Shown here one piece after another: positions 1 through 10,100 of a stretch of 61,501 bases of DNA. The translations under genes were made by a program, and so were the position numbers. Source of the stretch: Lentisphaerae bacterium GWF2_49_21 (lineage in GTDB: Bacteria > Verrucomicrobiota > Lentisphaeria > Victivallales > GWF2-50-93); assembly GCA_001804805.1 (NCBI GenBank), contig MHBH01000003.1:29555-91055 (forward strand), read 5' to 3'. A model generated the notes under the pieces. It saw only the letters and a list, made by a program, of their open reading frames with translations. It was not told where the DNA came from and made no database searches. Each line of letters begins with the position of its first letter. The first letter of the stretch is position 1.

Positions 1-1
1 T

Positions 2-790
2 GTAATAGAGGTGATGGAGACGGTAATCAACAGGCCTTCGCAGATACCGTTGGCGGGTCCCGCAAACCGGCAGGGCCGTATAGCCGCATGCAATGCACTG
101 GGCGGCAAGGCGAAGTTCAAGGGAGCTATTGGCTCTTCCATCTGCAAGGTTTTCGACCTTACCGTCGGCAACGCAGGGCCAAGCGAAAAAACACTGCGGA
201 AGGAGAAGATAGATTATCTTAAAGTGTATCTCAATCCCTTTTCCCACGCAACCTATTATCCTGGAGCAAAGCAGATGCATTTAAAGATGCTTTTCAGCCC
301 GGAAGGCAGAATCCTGGGTGTCCAGATTGTCGGAACTGAAGGGATCAAGGAGCGCATAGATGTAATGGCTACCGCCATCCAAACCTACCTAAGTGTATAT
401 GATTTGCAGGATCTGGAACTCTCCTATGCCCCTCCGTATGGATCGGCGAAGGAACCGGTCAACTATGCGGGTTTTGTAGCAGTGAACATGCTCGAAGGGA
501 AGACAGTGCAGGTTTGTGCCGATTCTGTCGTGGAAAACGCATTGCTGCTGGATGTAAGGGAGAAGTCAGAGTTCAAAGCCGGAGCGCTGTCCGGAGCCGT
601 GTCGATTCCGCTAGGACAACTGCGTTCCCGCATGACTGAACTTCCGGAGGATCGTGAAATCATAGTCTATTGCCAGGTCGGAGTCAGGGGATATATTGCA
701 GAAAGAATACTTAGGCAGAACGGTTACAAAGTGAAAAACCTCAGTGGAGGATACGTCACATGGAAAATGTTTAATGCAATACAAAAATAA
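2..790 (+). CDS. CoA-disulfide reductase with C-terminal rhodanese domain (5' truncated by window edge)
   Basis: The reading frame is open to the left edge, so only the C-terminal half of a roughly 550-residue flavoprotein is seen. The first part, starting near IPLAGPANRQGR, is the dimerisation domain of the FAD/NAD(P)H pyridine-nucleotide disulfide oxidoreductase family. The last 90 residues form a rhodanese domain with the active-site loop CQVGVR (Cys codon at 671-673). This two-domain layout is that of CoA-disulfide reductase/rhodanese proteins, which reduce CoA disulfides, persulfides or polysulfide in the cytoplasm. The GTG/ATG codons near position 11 are internal, not the start. The ArsR-RND operon downstream is too far away to link functionally. 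Confidence 0.85.
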   Translation, partial: VIEVMETVINRPSQIPLAGPANRQGRIAACNALGGKAKFKGAIGSSICKVFDLTVGNAGPSEKTLRKEKIDYLKVYLNPFSHATYYPGAKQMHLKMLFSPEGRILGVQIVGTEGIKERIDVMATAIQTYLSVYDLQDLELSYAPPYGSAKEPVNYAGFVAVNMLEGKTVQVCADSVVENALLLDVREKSEFKAGALSGAVSIPLGQLRSRMTELPEDREIIVYCQVGVRGYIAERILRQNGYKVKNLSGGYVTWKMFNAIQK

Positions 791-818
791 ATTTTTACAA
801 ATCGTTAGAAGCCATTAG

Positions 819-2252
819 ATGAATCGGATTATGAACAACGAACAAACACGCCTGCATGCTGCCCCATGGCGTACGCTTCTTTCCCAGGTCTCGCTTGCAG
901 TAATATGCGGAGGTCTGCTGATCCTGGGATATCCGCCCTTCGGTTTCTGGCCATGCGTAATACTGGCATGGGCAGGACTTTTTGTGCTCGTGCTGAACAG
1001 TTCAGTCCGAACAAGCTTCTATCTGGGCCTGTTGTTCGGTTTTCTTGGCTACGGAGGTTCCCTGCTGTGGTTTAAGAATATTTTTGGGATTGCCGCAATT
1101 CCACTTTATGGAATTCTGGCTATTTTCGTAATGCTCTCCGGCATGTCCGCATGCTACTTCAGCCGCCGTTTCAAATCACCCTGGCTGAAGGCCCTGCTTA
1201 TTGCATCGTTGTTTGCCGGATTCGAGTTTTTCCGCTGCGAATTGTTTTTTCTCAAGTTCCCATGGATCAGTGCCGGATCGGCCTTGCCTCCTAACTGGCT
1301 GACACCGATCGTCGGTGTCTACGGCTGTTCCTTCCTGATCTTTGCGGCAACCGCTTTTTTGACGGTCAGGGGAACGAGGGTGGCTGGGAGCGGATTGCTA
1401 ATACTGCTCATTGGGATATGTATTTTCAGACCGCCCTCCGTGATGCCTGTCGGCCCTGGAACGATCAGGGTTGCGGTTGTGCAGGGAGAGGAACTCAGTT
1501 TCAACGAGTACGTGAATCTTACAAAGAAGACGCTTGACCAGGCACCCATGCTGATAGCATGGCCTGAGTATGCATTGCCATACGATGTTCGCAAAAAGGA
1601 GCCTCGGCAGCTGGATGAGCTGCGGGATCTTGCCAAGGCTCATGATGCCATCTTCGTCATAGGCACCAAGACCACGATGGGGAAAGGCGAACGGGAATGG
1701 TGGAATACAGCTCTGACAATCGGGGGGGATGGTGTTCTGGGAGAGCACCATAAGAACCGGCCTGTCCACTTCTTCAACGACGGAATTGCCGGGACATCCG
1801 CCGACCCGGTCAGAACGCCAATCGGACTGGTTGGGACCGAGATCTGCTTCGACTGCGACTATGAATCGATAACCCGCGAACTCGTCCGCAAGGGGGCGGA
1901 ATTGATTGTCATACCGACTTTTGATGCCGAGGAATGGGGGGAAATCCAGCACAGGCAGCACTCCGTGTTCTTCCAGCTCCGCGCCGCAGAAAACGGGCGA
2001 TGGCTCATTTGTTCTGCCAGTTCCGGCAGCTCAAAGATCGTTGATCCGCATGGGCACGTCCATGAATCGTTGCCGTTTGCCAGGACAGATGCATTTACAG
2101 GAAAGATCGTACCCCTGGCTGGAAGAACCATCTACAATCGCATTGGCTGGCTCTTTCCCTGGAGTGTCATGCTCGCTGCTATCGTGCTTTGCATCTCAGC
2201 TGTAGCAGGCAGAAAAGGTAAGCCAGGAATTGAAAGTGTTATTGACATCTGA
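819..2252 (+). CDS. lnt: Apolipoprotein N-acyltransferase
   Basis: An inner-membrane enzyme that adds the third acyl chain to the N-terminal cysteine of lipoproteins. The first 190 residues contain about six hydrophobic segments, followed by a carbon-nitrogen hydrolase (nitrilase-type) domain facing the periplasm. The triad is visible: Glu250 in AWPEY, Lys312 in EHHKNRP and Cys343 in GTEICFD. The length of 477 residues is a little under the E. coli enzyme (512). A last hydrophobic segment lies near residues 445-465. No strong ribosome binding site is seen; ATG at 819 is used, and ATG at 831 is possible. It fits with the several lipoproteins encoded in the window. Confidence 0.9.
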   Translation: MNRIMNNEQTRLHAAPWRTLLSQVSLAVICGGLLILGYPPFGFWPCVILAWAGLFVLVLNSSVRTSFYLGLLFGFLGYGGSLLWFKNIFGIAAIPLYGILAIFVMLSGMSACYFSRRFKSPWLKALLIASLFAGFEFFRCELFFLKFPWISAGSALPPNWLTPIVGVYGCSFLIFAATAFLTVRGTRVAGSGLLILLIGICIFRPPSVMPVGPGTIRVAVVQGEELSFNEYVNLTKKTLDQAPMLIAWPEYALPYDVRKKEPRQLDELRDLAKAHDAIFVIGTKTTMGKGEREWWNTALTIGGDGVLGEHHKNRPVHFFNDGIAGTSADPVRTPIGLVGTEICFDCDYESITRELVRKGAELIVIPTFDAEEWGEIQHRQHSVFFQLRAAENGRWLICSASSGSSKIVDPHGHVHESLPFARTDAFTGKIVPLAGRTIYNRIGWLFPWSVMLAAIVLCISAVAGRKGKPGIESVIDI

Positions 2253-2295
2253 GTTATAGAGGTTAACCAAAAATAAAAAAGGAGGAAGAGTTGAA

Positions 2296-3132
2296 GTGAA
2301 CAAAAAAACAAAACTCGCCGCGCTGGCCCTGTCAGTCTTTCTGGCATCGAACGCATTCTGCGGAGGGCCGATAATCGGGCATGGATGCACAGACATATCC
2401 AAAGTCCCTAAAGAATCCATAGTTAAAGCCAAAACAATGTTCAAGATTGCATATGGTCATACTTCGCACGGCAGCCAGATAGTTTCCGGGATGGAGGCAC
2501 TGAAAAAATCCGATCCGGTGCTTTTTGCATTTGGAAAAAATCCAGCCGCCGGTTCCTTGGCCTTGTCAGACGGCTTGCCCAGCGGAGATCTGGGGAATCC
2601 CGACAGGACTACATGGGCCCAACGTACCCGTGAGCTGCTGAATGGAAAAGGCAAGGATGTAAATCTTGTCATGTGGTCATGGTGCGGCCAGGTCAGCGGA
2701 TCTTCAGAGAAGGACATTCAGACCTATCTCGAGCTGATGAGCGGCCTGGAGAAGGAATTTCCGAAGGTGAAATTCGTATATATGACCGGGCATCTCGACG
2801 GGAGCGGCAAGGACGGGAACCTGAACAAGCGCAACGAGCAGATAAGAGATTTCTGCAGGAAGAACGGCAAGATACTTTTTGATTTCGCCGACATAGAGAG
2901 CTATGATCCCGACGGCAAGGTTAATTATATGGAACTTAAGGCGACAGACGGTTGCGATTATACGGACGCAGGTGCAAGGAAGAACTGGGCCGATGAATGG
3001 CTGAAGGCGAATCCTGGCAAGATGGTGCTTCCAGCCGACGCGGCGCATTCAAGACCATTGAACGGGGCGCTCAAAGGCAATGCCTTCTGGTGGATGCTCG
3101 CGCGCCTCTCAGGATGGGAGCCGAAGCAGTAG
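2296..3132 (+). CDS. Secreted conserved protein of unknown function
   Basis: The start is GTG at 2296, nine bases after the site GGAGGAA. Residues 1-22 are a Sec signal peptide ending near AFCGG. The mature protein has conserved-looking motifs: GHTSHGSQ near residue 56, WSWCGQ near 128, YMTGHLDG near 155, a DFADIE segment, and a C-terminal AHS...KGNAFWWMLARLSGW. The order of Gly-His-Thr-Ser, Gly-His and His-Ser motifs recalls hydrolases of the SGNH type, but the GDS block is absent and I do not assign an activity. It probably acts in the periplasm or outside the cell. It stands alone between lnt and the ferritin-like gene. Confidence 0.7.
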   Translation: MNKKTKLAALALSVFLASNAFCGGPIIGHGCTDISKVPKESIVKAKTMFKIAYGHTSHGSQIVSGMEALKKSDPVLFAFGKNPAAGSLALSDGLPSGDLGNPDRTTWAQRTRELLNGKGKDVNLVMWSWCGQVSGSSEKDIQTYLELMSGLEKEFPKVKFVYMTGHLDGSGKDGNLNKRNEQIRDFCRKNGKILFDFADIESYDPDGKVNYMELKATDGCDYTDAGARKNWADEWLKANPGKMVLPADAAHSRPLNGALKGNAFWWMLARLSGWEPKQ

Positions 3133-3202
3133 GTTATTCCGGAATGGAATTGAAGTGATGATAGAAAAATAATATACGTAAAAAAATAAAATGGAGTTTC
3201 TT

Positions 3203-3508
3203 ATGCCGGATTTTGGAAATTCGTTCTCGGGGCTTGCAAAGGATCGGAAGCTGACAAAGGCGGAGTTGGTCCGCGCAATACGTTTCATGGTTGCTGCGGA
3301 ATATGAGGCCGTACAGCTCTACATGCAACTCGCCGAATCAACCGACAACAAGCTCGCAATTGAAGTGCTGAAGGACATAGCCGACGAGGAAAGGGTTCAC
3401 GCCGGTGAATTCCTGCGTCTTTTGAAGGAACTTGCACCTGATGAGGAGAAGTTCTACAAGGAAGGAGCGGAGGAGGTCGAGGAGGAAATAGAAAAAATGA
3501 AAAAATAA
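3203..3508 (+). CDS. Encapsulin-type ferritin-like protein (EncFtn family), no encapsulin nearby
   Basis: A short, very acidic alpha-helical protein of 101 residues. It carries the two-helix iron motif of encapsulated ferritins: AAEYEAVQLY in the first helix and DEERVHAGEF in the second (E-x2-H pattern). Related domains are small proteins encoded next to encapsulin or fused to its N terminus, as in Pyrococcus; they oxidise iron as ring-shaped decamers. The start ATG at 3203 is chosen because GGAG lies six bases upstream, whereas ATG at 3191 overlaps that site. The charged C-terminal tail (EEIEKMKK) shows no obvious encapsulin targeting peptide. No encapsulin gene lies nearby: the next gene is a SulP transporter. 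Confidence 0.8.
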   Translation: MPDFGNSFSGLAKDRKLTKAELVRAIRFMVAAEYEAVQLYMQLAESTDNKLAIEVLKDIADEERVHAGEFLRLLKELAPDEEKFYKEGAEEVEEEIEKMKK

Positions 3509-3618
3509 TCTGACCAGGAGATATCCATGACAGGAGGTTGAAATTGGAATGCAGCAGTAAGATATTATCCGGATTTATGTAAACAAGAAACTGATCTTCT
3601 CCCGGATAGGTTGTACTT

Positions 3619-5355
3619 ATGAAAAAAAGCGATGGTGTGATAAAGGCGATATTCCCTTTCCTGAGATGGTTTCCAATGTCAAAGGATACTGTCAGCGCCG
3701 ATTTCATGGCCGGGCTTACCGTGTCACTGCTTCTTATACCGCAGGCAATGGCATACGCGCAACTGGCTGGACTGCCGCCTCACTACGGCCTTTATGCTGC
3801 ATTTCTGCCTGTAATGATCGGAGCATTGTTCGGCTGGTGCAACCAGCTTCATACAGGCCCTGTTGCAATGACTTCCCTGCTGACCTTTGCAGTAATATCG
3901 CAGATTCCTGGATTGAGCGATGATAAGAGCCAGATGTTTCATGCGGTGTTCTTCCTTTCCTTCCTGGCCGGACTGATCCAGCTGTCATTTGGGATTTTCC
4001 GCCTTTCTGTATTCGTCAATTTCCTCTCGCATCCGGTAGTGGCGGGCTTCACCTGCGCTGGCGCGCTTATCATAGCGGCTTCCCAGCTGCCCCAGATACT
4101 CGGGATAAGTATTGAAAAGAAAGGCGGAATGCTTGTTGATCTGTATGCGCTGCTTCTCCAGATCGGAAGGACTCACTTCCCGACCCTCGTCGCCGGTACA
4201 GCTTCCATAGCCATAATAATGATCCTCAGGAAGGTTGCGCCGCGCTTCCCTGGAGTGATATTCACAGTTCTGCTTTCAATAGCAGTAAGCTATCTAATTG
4301 ACTTCAAAGGAATCATGGGAGGGGCTGTCGTAGGACATATTCCGCCGGGGCTTCCGCCGTTGCAGCTTCCGCATTTCGACTGGACACTCACCGGGGATCT
4401 CATAGGCGGCGCTTTGATGATATCCCTGATTGGGTTTATGGAGGTGCTCGCTACGGACAAGGCCTTATCCGCCACTACCAGGCAGAGGCTTGACTTCAAT
4501 CAGGAGATGATAGGACAGGGAGCTGCAAAGATTGCAGGAAGCTTTTTCCTTTCATTCCCAGTAAGCGGCTCCTTTTCCCGCTCTGCACTCAACCTTTATG
4601 CCGGGGCAAGGACGGGATTGTCATCAATTTTCGCAGGAGGATTCGTGCTTCTTGCGCTTTTCTTCTTTACGCCAGCACTCTTTTACCTGCCGAACGCAAC
4701 CCTTGCCGCCGTGATAATCGCAGCGGTCTCAGGACTTGTAAATTTCAAGGTGTTTTCAAGGATATGGAAGGTCGACAGGCTTGACGGCATAGCCGCCATT
4801 TCCACTTTTGCATCTGCGATTATCCTCGCGCCCAACATTGTAGAAGGAGTAATCTTAGGTGTTGCCCTGTCAATCGCCTTCCATCTTTACAGGCTTATGA
4901 AGCCATATGTCGCCGTCCTTGCAAGGCATTCCGACGGAACTTTCAGGGATGCATCCAAGCACAATCTTGACAAGGACAAGGACATCATCCTCATCAGGTT
5001 TGAAGGAAGCCTGGTATTTGCGAATGCATCGCACTTCGAGGAGAAGGTACTTGATGAAATTGCATCAAATTCCACTGCAAGGGCGGTGGTTTTCCAGACC
5101 GACTGCATCAACGAGATTGATGCCACTGGAGAGGAATCCCTGCGGAATATGGTGAAGGATCTGAGGAAAAATGGAATGATTGTCGCCGTGTCCGAGATGA
5201 AATGGCGGGTCCTTGAACTCCTCGAGAAGACAGGATTCTACGAGATCCTTGAAAATAAATACTTTTTCAGGACGACCGAAGACGCCTTCCTTTATGTCAA
5301 GAATGAACTGCAGGCATCTAAGGACGCCGGGTCAGATAAAGACTCCATCCGTTAA
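3619..5355 (+). CDS. SulP family anion transporter with STAS domain
   Basis: An inner-membrane transporter of the SulP/SLC26 family. The N-terminal block KDTVSADFMAGLTVSLLLIPQAMAYAQLAGLPP has the family signature, followed by about ten hydrophobic segments up to residue 425. Residues 450-560 form a cytoplasmic STAS domain (ILIRFEGSLVFANASHFEE, then an acceptor-like region INEIDATGEESL). Members carry sulfate, bicarbonate or other anions, and the substrate cannot be read from this sequence. It is 578 residues long, normal for the family. ATG at 3619 follows AGG at a reasonable distance. It ends 34 bases before the ArsR promoter and is probably transcribed separately. Confidence 0.9.
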   Translation: MKKSDGVIKAIFPFLRWFPMSKDTVSADFMAGLTVSLLLIPQAMAYAQLAGLPPHYGLYAAFLPVMIGALFGWCNQLHTGPVAMTSLLTFAVISQIPGLSDDKSQMFHAVFFLSFLAGLIQLSFGIFRLSVFVNFLSHPVVAGFTCAGALIIAASQLPQILGISIEKKGGMLVDLYALLLQIGRTHFPTLVAGTASIAIIMILRKVAPRFPGVIFTVLLSIAVSYLIDFKGIMGGAVVGHIPPGLPPLQLPHFDWTLTGDLIGGALMISLIGFMEVLATDKALSATTRQRLDFNQEMIGQGAAKIAGSFFLSFPVSGSFSRSALNLYAGARTGLSSIFAGGFVLLALFFFTPALFYLPNATLAAVIIAAVSGLVNFKVFSRIWKVDRLDGIAAISTFASAIILAPNIVEGVILGVALSIAFHLYRLMKPYVAVLARHSDGTFRDASKHNLDKDKDIILIRFEGSLVFANASHFEEKVLDEIASNSTARAVVFQTDCINEIDATGEESLRNMVKDLRKNGMIVAVSEMKWRVLELLEKTGFYEILENKYFFRTTEDAFLYVKNELQASKDAGSDKDSIR

Positions 5356-5388
5356 GATTCGAAACAAGGGATATTTATTGATACTTGC

Positions 5389-5431
5389 TTGACAAGCGCC
5401 CATTTGCATCGTATTATTGCAATATAACGAT
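5389..5431 (+). promoter_or_regulatory. Sigma-70-type promoter overlapping a palindromic ArsR operator
   Basis: A perfect -35 box TTGACA (5389-5394) is followed after 17 bases by TATTAT (5412-5417). The -10 box lies inside an inverted repeat at 5408-5431 with outer arms ATCGT/ACGAT, a central ATTGCAAT and only four mismatched positions in 24. The placement, 14 bases before the ArsR start codon, is classical for an autoregulated ArsR/SmtB operon: the bound repressor would block RNA polymerase until its ligand releases it. The promoter and palindrome are seen directly; ArsR binding is inferred. Confidence 0.8.
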
Positions 5432-5444
5432 ATAAGAGGTTATT

Positions 5445-5711
5445 ATGATAAAGGATTATGAAAGAGAGAGCGAAATGCTCAAAGCCCTTGCGCATCCTGT
5501 GAGACTCAAGATGGCCGAGGGGCTTGTCAGCAATGAATGCAACGTCAATAAGATTGTCTCGAAACTCGGTCTTCCGCAGTCGACCATCTCCCAGCATCTC
5601 TCAATACTGAGGAGCAGAGGGATCGTCAAGGCCAGGAAAGAAGGACTTAAGACCTGTTATAAGGTTGATAATCCCAAAGTGGCCGAGATTGTGAAGATCC
5701 TGGGCAGATAA
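5445..5711 (+). CDS. ArsR family winged-helix repressor
   Basis: An 88-residue transcriptional repressor of the ArsR/SmtB type. The winged helix is clear: LAHPVRLKMAEGL, then the recognition helix LPQSTISQHLSILRSRGIV and the wing residues KARKEGLKTCYKV. Cys32 lies in the sequence ECNV, at the place where metal-sensing ArsR proteins carry the ELCVC motif, but only one cysteine is present there; the other cysteine is in the wing. The inducer is therefore uncertain and could be a metal or a sulfur species. AGAGG lies upstream of the ATG. It is the first gene of an apparent operon with DUF6132, adaptor and RND pump genes and should repress it through the palindrome at 5408-5431. Confidence 0.9.
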   Translation: MIKDYERESEMLKALAHPVRLKMAEGLVSNECNVNKIVSKLGLPQSTISQHLSILRSRGIVKARKEGLKTCYKVDNPKVAEIVKILGR

Positions 5712-5784
5712 TTTTTTTGGCGTCATGTAACGTAAAATCTGTATATAAGGATGAATGAACATGTCTAAATATAAGGGGAAAATC

Positions 5785-5943
5785 ATGAAAATACTCATTG
5801 GCATATTGGTTGGGGCGGCCATTGGCTTTCTAATAGGTTATTTTGGCAGATGCGCTTCGGGGACCTGCCCTTTGACAAGCAATCCATGGACAAGCATGAC
5901 CATAGGGGCGACACTCGGATTTGTAGCAATGCTGGACAGATGA
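5785..5943 (+). CDS. Small membrane protein, DUF6132-like
   Basis: A 52-residue protein with a glycine-rich first hydrophobic helix (ILIGILVGAAIGFLIGYF), the motif CASGTCPLTSNPW, and a second hydrophobic segment. The Cys-x4-Cys-Pro-x-Thr-Ser-Asn-Pro pattern matches DUF6132 proteins, whose function is unknown. ATG at 5785 is preferred over in-frame ATGs at 5755 and 5761 because AGGGG lies six bases upstream. It sits between arsR and the efflux genes, so it may belong to the same stress-response operon; the two cysteines could bind a metal or be redox-active, which is inference. Confidence 0.7.
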   Translation: MKILIGILVGAAIGFLIGYFGRCASGTCPLTSNPWTSMTIGATLGFVAMLDR

Positions 5944-6032
5944 CGGGAGGAGGCATGTATTTGCCTTGAAAACTCTTGCGTCTGAAATACTTTAAAGCTA
6001 GGCACATATAATAGATATAGAACAGGAGTCAT

Positions 6033-7100
6033 ATGAAAAACCGCAGGACAATATTGATGCTCGCTTCAGGACTGCTTGTGCTGATGCTCCTGATGTGGAT
6101 GTCGGGCAAGTTCCATTCAAAGGTTGGTTCTGGCGCAGGACAGAAGGAGACACGGAAGGTTGACGGACGCATCGTCCCGGTCCGTCTTGTCAATATGCCG
6201 TTGATGGAATCAGCGGCAGGCACGGTGCAGGCCGTCCATGAGACTACCATTTCATCGAAGCTCCTTTCCCGCGTCATGGAAATGAAAGTAAAGGCCGGAC
6301 AGCTGGTAAAAAAGGACGAAGTCCTCATGAAGCTCGATGATACCGACCTTCGTGCAAAGCTCCAGCAGGCCAAGTCCAGCGTGTCCATGGCGGAGGCTGC
6401 ATACAACCAGAGCGTTGCCGATGAGAAAAGACTCGGCTCCCTCACAAAGTCAGGCGCAGTAAGCAAGCAGGAATATGACAAGACAGTTACGAAGATGAAG
6501 TCCGCCGATGCCGAACTTAAAAGGGCCAAGGAGGCCGTGAACGAAGTCCAGTCCATCCTCGACTACGCGACAATACTTTCGCCCATGGACGGAACAGTGA
6601 TCGACAAGAAGGTGGACGTCGGAGACACCGTCGTGCCCGGACAGGCCCTCGTAAGAATCTTTGATCCCGCCCGCATGCAGATGGTATCAAGCGTCAGGGA
6701 GGCTCACGCGATCAGGCTGAAGCCCGGGCAGGAGATAGGCGTCAAGGTTGATAGCATGAACAAGATCTGCAACGGCACCGTGAGCGAGATCGTCCCCGAA
6801 TCAAGTTCCTCAAGCAGGACATTCCTGGTGAAGGTCACCGGCCCCTGCCCGGCAGGAATTTATTCCGGAATGTTCGGACGGATCTACATTCCGCTGGCGG
6901 ACGAACAGGTACTCGTGATCCCTTCAAAGGCCGTCAGGAAGGCCGGACAGCTGGAGATGGTTGATGTCGCCGAAAACGGCAGCGCCGTCCGCAGGTCTGT
7001 CAGGACAGGCCGGACATTCGGTGACGATGTCGAAGTTCTCTCAGGGCTGAAGGAAGGTGAGAACGTAGTGGTTCCGGAGGATAAGACTGATGCCAGATAA
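6033..7100 (+). CDS. RND efflux periplasmic adaptor (membrane fusion protein)
   Basis: A 355-residue adaptor that links an inner-membrane RND pump to an outer-membrane channel. It has an N-terminal hydrophobic anchor (residues 7-22), a biotinyl-lipoyl-like half (VQAVHETTISSKLLSRV...VKAGQLVKKDEVL), an alpha-helical hairpin at roughly 105-180 rich in Ala, Lys and Glu, the second lipoyl half (ATILSPMDGTVIDKKVDVGDTV) and C-terminal beta-barrel and membrane-proximal domains. CAGGAG precedes the ATG. Its 3' end overlaps the pump gene by 11 bases, so the two are translationally coupled. No TolC-like outer-membrane factor gene is present in the window. Confidence 0.9.
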   Translation: MKNRRTILMLASGLLVLMLLMWMSGKFHSKVGSGAGQKETRKVDGRIVPVRLVNMPLMESAAGTVQAVHETTISSKLLSRVMEMKVKAGQLVKKDEVLMKLDDTDLRAKLQQAKSSVSMAEAAYNQSVADEKRLGSLTKSGAVSKQEYDKTVTKMKSADAELKRAKEAVNEVQSILDYATILSPMDGTVIDKKVDVGDTVVPGQALVRIFDPARMQMVSSVREAHAIRLKPGQEIGVKVDSMNKICNGTVSEIVPESSSSSRTFLVKVTGPCPAGIYSGMFGRIYIPLADEQVLVIPSKAVRKAGQLEMVDVAENGSAVRRSVRTGRTFGDDVEVLSGLKEGENVVVPEDKTDAR

Positions 7101-10100
7101 GAAGGACATTCCACATTTGAAGGAACACAATATCACCGACAAGATCATCGGGCTCTTCCTCAGGTCGAACCTGTCGCTGGTGCTGATAATCCTTGCATCG
7201 TTGATGGGGCTTGCGGCATTGTACTTGACGCCACGGGAGGAGGATCCGCAGATCATAGTTCCGCTGGCGGACGTATATGTCAATTTCCCGGGCCATTCGG
7301 CCACCGAGGTGGAACAGCTTGTAACCACCCCTCTCGAAAAGATCCTCTACCAGATTGACGGCGTCGAATATGTTTATTCCATGAGCCGCGAAAACCAGGC
7401 TGTCATAACCGTTAGGTATTATGTCGGCGAGGACAGGGAGCGCAGCCTTGTAAAGCTGTTCAAGAAGATGGATGAGAATCTTGACATCGTCCCTCCGGGC
7501 GTCGCCGACTGGATCGTCAAGCCCGTGGAGATCGATGATGTCCCGATCGTCACCCTGACCTTGTCCTCCAGGATCTCCGATGACATGAACATACGCCGCG
7601 TCGCCGAGGAGGTCACCCAGCATCTCTCCGCAGTCAAGGACGTCTCCAGGGCCTACGTGATAGGAGGAAGACCGCGCGTGGTCCAGATAATGATGGATCC
7701 TGACAGGATGTCGGCATATCATGTGTCGCCTCTCGAGCTCCAGCGATCGTTGAAGGGCGCAAACCTCAGCAGTACCGCCGGTGATTTCAGGAGCAAGGAC
7801 AATTTGATTGAGATAGAAGTCGGACAGCCGATCAGCGATTCCAGGCAGCTCCGGGACATTGTTGTTGGAGTATTCGACGGACGTCCAGTGTTCCTCAAGG
7901 ACGTAGCGGAAGTATCTGATGGTCCGGACGAGGTCTCCAGCTACGTCAGATATGGGCATGGACCTGCGAAAGGTTTCACGAATGAGGAGAACTTCCCTGG
8001 AACTTCAATCGGGAAAGAATCTTCCATCGCCGGAACGGGATCAGAACCTTCTCCTGCAGTTACAATCGCGATTGCCAAAAAAAAAGGTGCTAACGCTGTC
8101 CGGGTGGCGACAGCCGTGCTGGAGGAGGCAAGGCATCTGAAGGAATCCATTGTTCCGGGCGACATCGAGATGACCATCACCCGCAACTACGGGCTGACCG
8201 CCGACGAAAAGGTAAACGAACTCGTATGGGGGCTGGTGATAGCGATCATCATCATCGTGGTGCTCCTCACGTTCGGACTCGGCTGGCGCGAGGCGCTTAT
8301 CGTCGCTCTTGCGGTGCCAGTCGTCTTCGGACTGACTTTGGCAATCAACCTCCTCTTCGGCTTCACCATCAACAGGGTCACACTCTTCGCGCTGATACTT
8401 GCACTCGGTCTTCTGGTGGACGATCCAATCGTCGATGTCGAGAACATCGCCAGGCATTTCTCCCTCCGCAAGAAGGCGACGAGGCGCATAGTCCTGGACG
8501 CCGTCTCCGAGATACGGCCTCCGCTGATTATTGCGACTCTCGCAGTGATCGTGAGCTTCCTTCCGTTGTTCTTCATAACCGGGATGATGGGCCCGTACAT
8601 GCGTCCGATGGCGCTCAATGTGCCGGTAACTATGCTCATGTCGATGCTGGTCGCGTTCACGATAACACCGTGGCTCTCCTTCCATCTTCTTAAGAGCAAA
8701 TATGCTGACGCCTCCGCTCCTTCGCACGATGAATCCGATGGAATGGACGAGGTGAAAAGGACACGGCTATACAAGATCTTCAATCCTCTCATGGAACCCC
8801 TGATCCGCACCCGGAAACGCTCGTTGCTGTTCCTGGCTGCAATCATTGCGCTCACAGCCTGCGCCATGAGCCTTACAGCTTTCAGGAGCGTCCCGCTGAA
8901 GATGCTCCCGTTCGACAACAAGAATGAACTGCTGCTGGTCCTTGACTTCGACGAGGGTACGACGCTTGAGAGGACAGATGCAGCCGTCAGGGAATTTGAA
9001 AGTTTCCTGTCCGGCGTTCCTGAGATTGCGGACTATACCAGCTATGTCGGCCTTTCATCGCCAATGGACTTCAACGGCCTGGTCAGGCATTACTACCTGA
9101 GGAAAGGCGACAACATCGCCGAGATCAGGATCGATCTGGCAGGCAAGAAGAACCGCTCCCTCCAGAGCCACGGATTTGGACTCCGCATACGCAACGAACT
9201 GCAGAAGATCGCCGACAAAAACCACGCCAGGATGAAGATCGTCGAGACTCCTCCGGGTCCGCCCGTGATCGCAAGCGTTGTCGCGGAAGTCTACGGAAAA
9301 CCATATGACAGCTATGAGGACCTTCTGCTTGCGGCCGATACCATCGAGTCTCGGCTTTCCCTCGAACCTGGAGTCGTGGATGTAGACAATATACGCGAGG
9401 CGCCCAGGAAGAAGTTCATATTCGTCACCGACAAGGAAAAAGCCGCGCTCAACGGCATAAGCACAGAGATGATAGCCGACACCCTGAAGATGGTCCTTTC
9501 CGGAACCACTGCCGGTATCGTCCAGAAGGAGACGGAAAGGAATCCGCTGAGGATCGAGCTCAGGATTCCCGTATCACAGCGCACCAGCGCCTCGGACCTC
9601 TCAAGGATCTATGTGAAAGGCGATACCGGACACCTTGTCCCATTGTCTGAACTTGGCAAATGGGAGACAGCGCGCGTCGACCAGCAGATCTACCACAAGA
9701 ACCTTAAACGCGTAGCATACGTCTTTGCGGAAACAGCAGGACGTCCGCCTGCTGATGTTGTCGTCGACGTCCAGAGCGACAGGATGGAATTTGGCGCTGC
9801 TGCTGGAACATCCAAACGAATCTCCAAAGGTAGCGGCTGGATCGTTGATGCTTCCCCGAGGCCTGTATCACACCGCACATTCCTGTCCAACGGCAGCGGC
9901 ATAAAATGGGCGGTGCCCGGTAATTTCAAAGTCACATTTTCCGGCGAGGGCGAATGGAAGATAACGCTTGACGTATTCCGCGATCTCGGACTGGCCTTCG
10001 GCGCGGCGCTGATCGGCATATACATACTGCTTGTGGCCCAGACATCCTCTTTCACGATTCCCGCCGTTATGATGGCGGCGATACCCCTGACAGTTCTCGG

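Noticed and set aside
7000-8727. Long minus-strand frames opposite the adaptor and RND genes (319 and 228 codons)
   Set aside because: They are antisense to clear homologues, rich in His, Arg and Asp as expected of shadows, with no ribosome sites.
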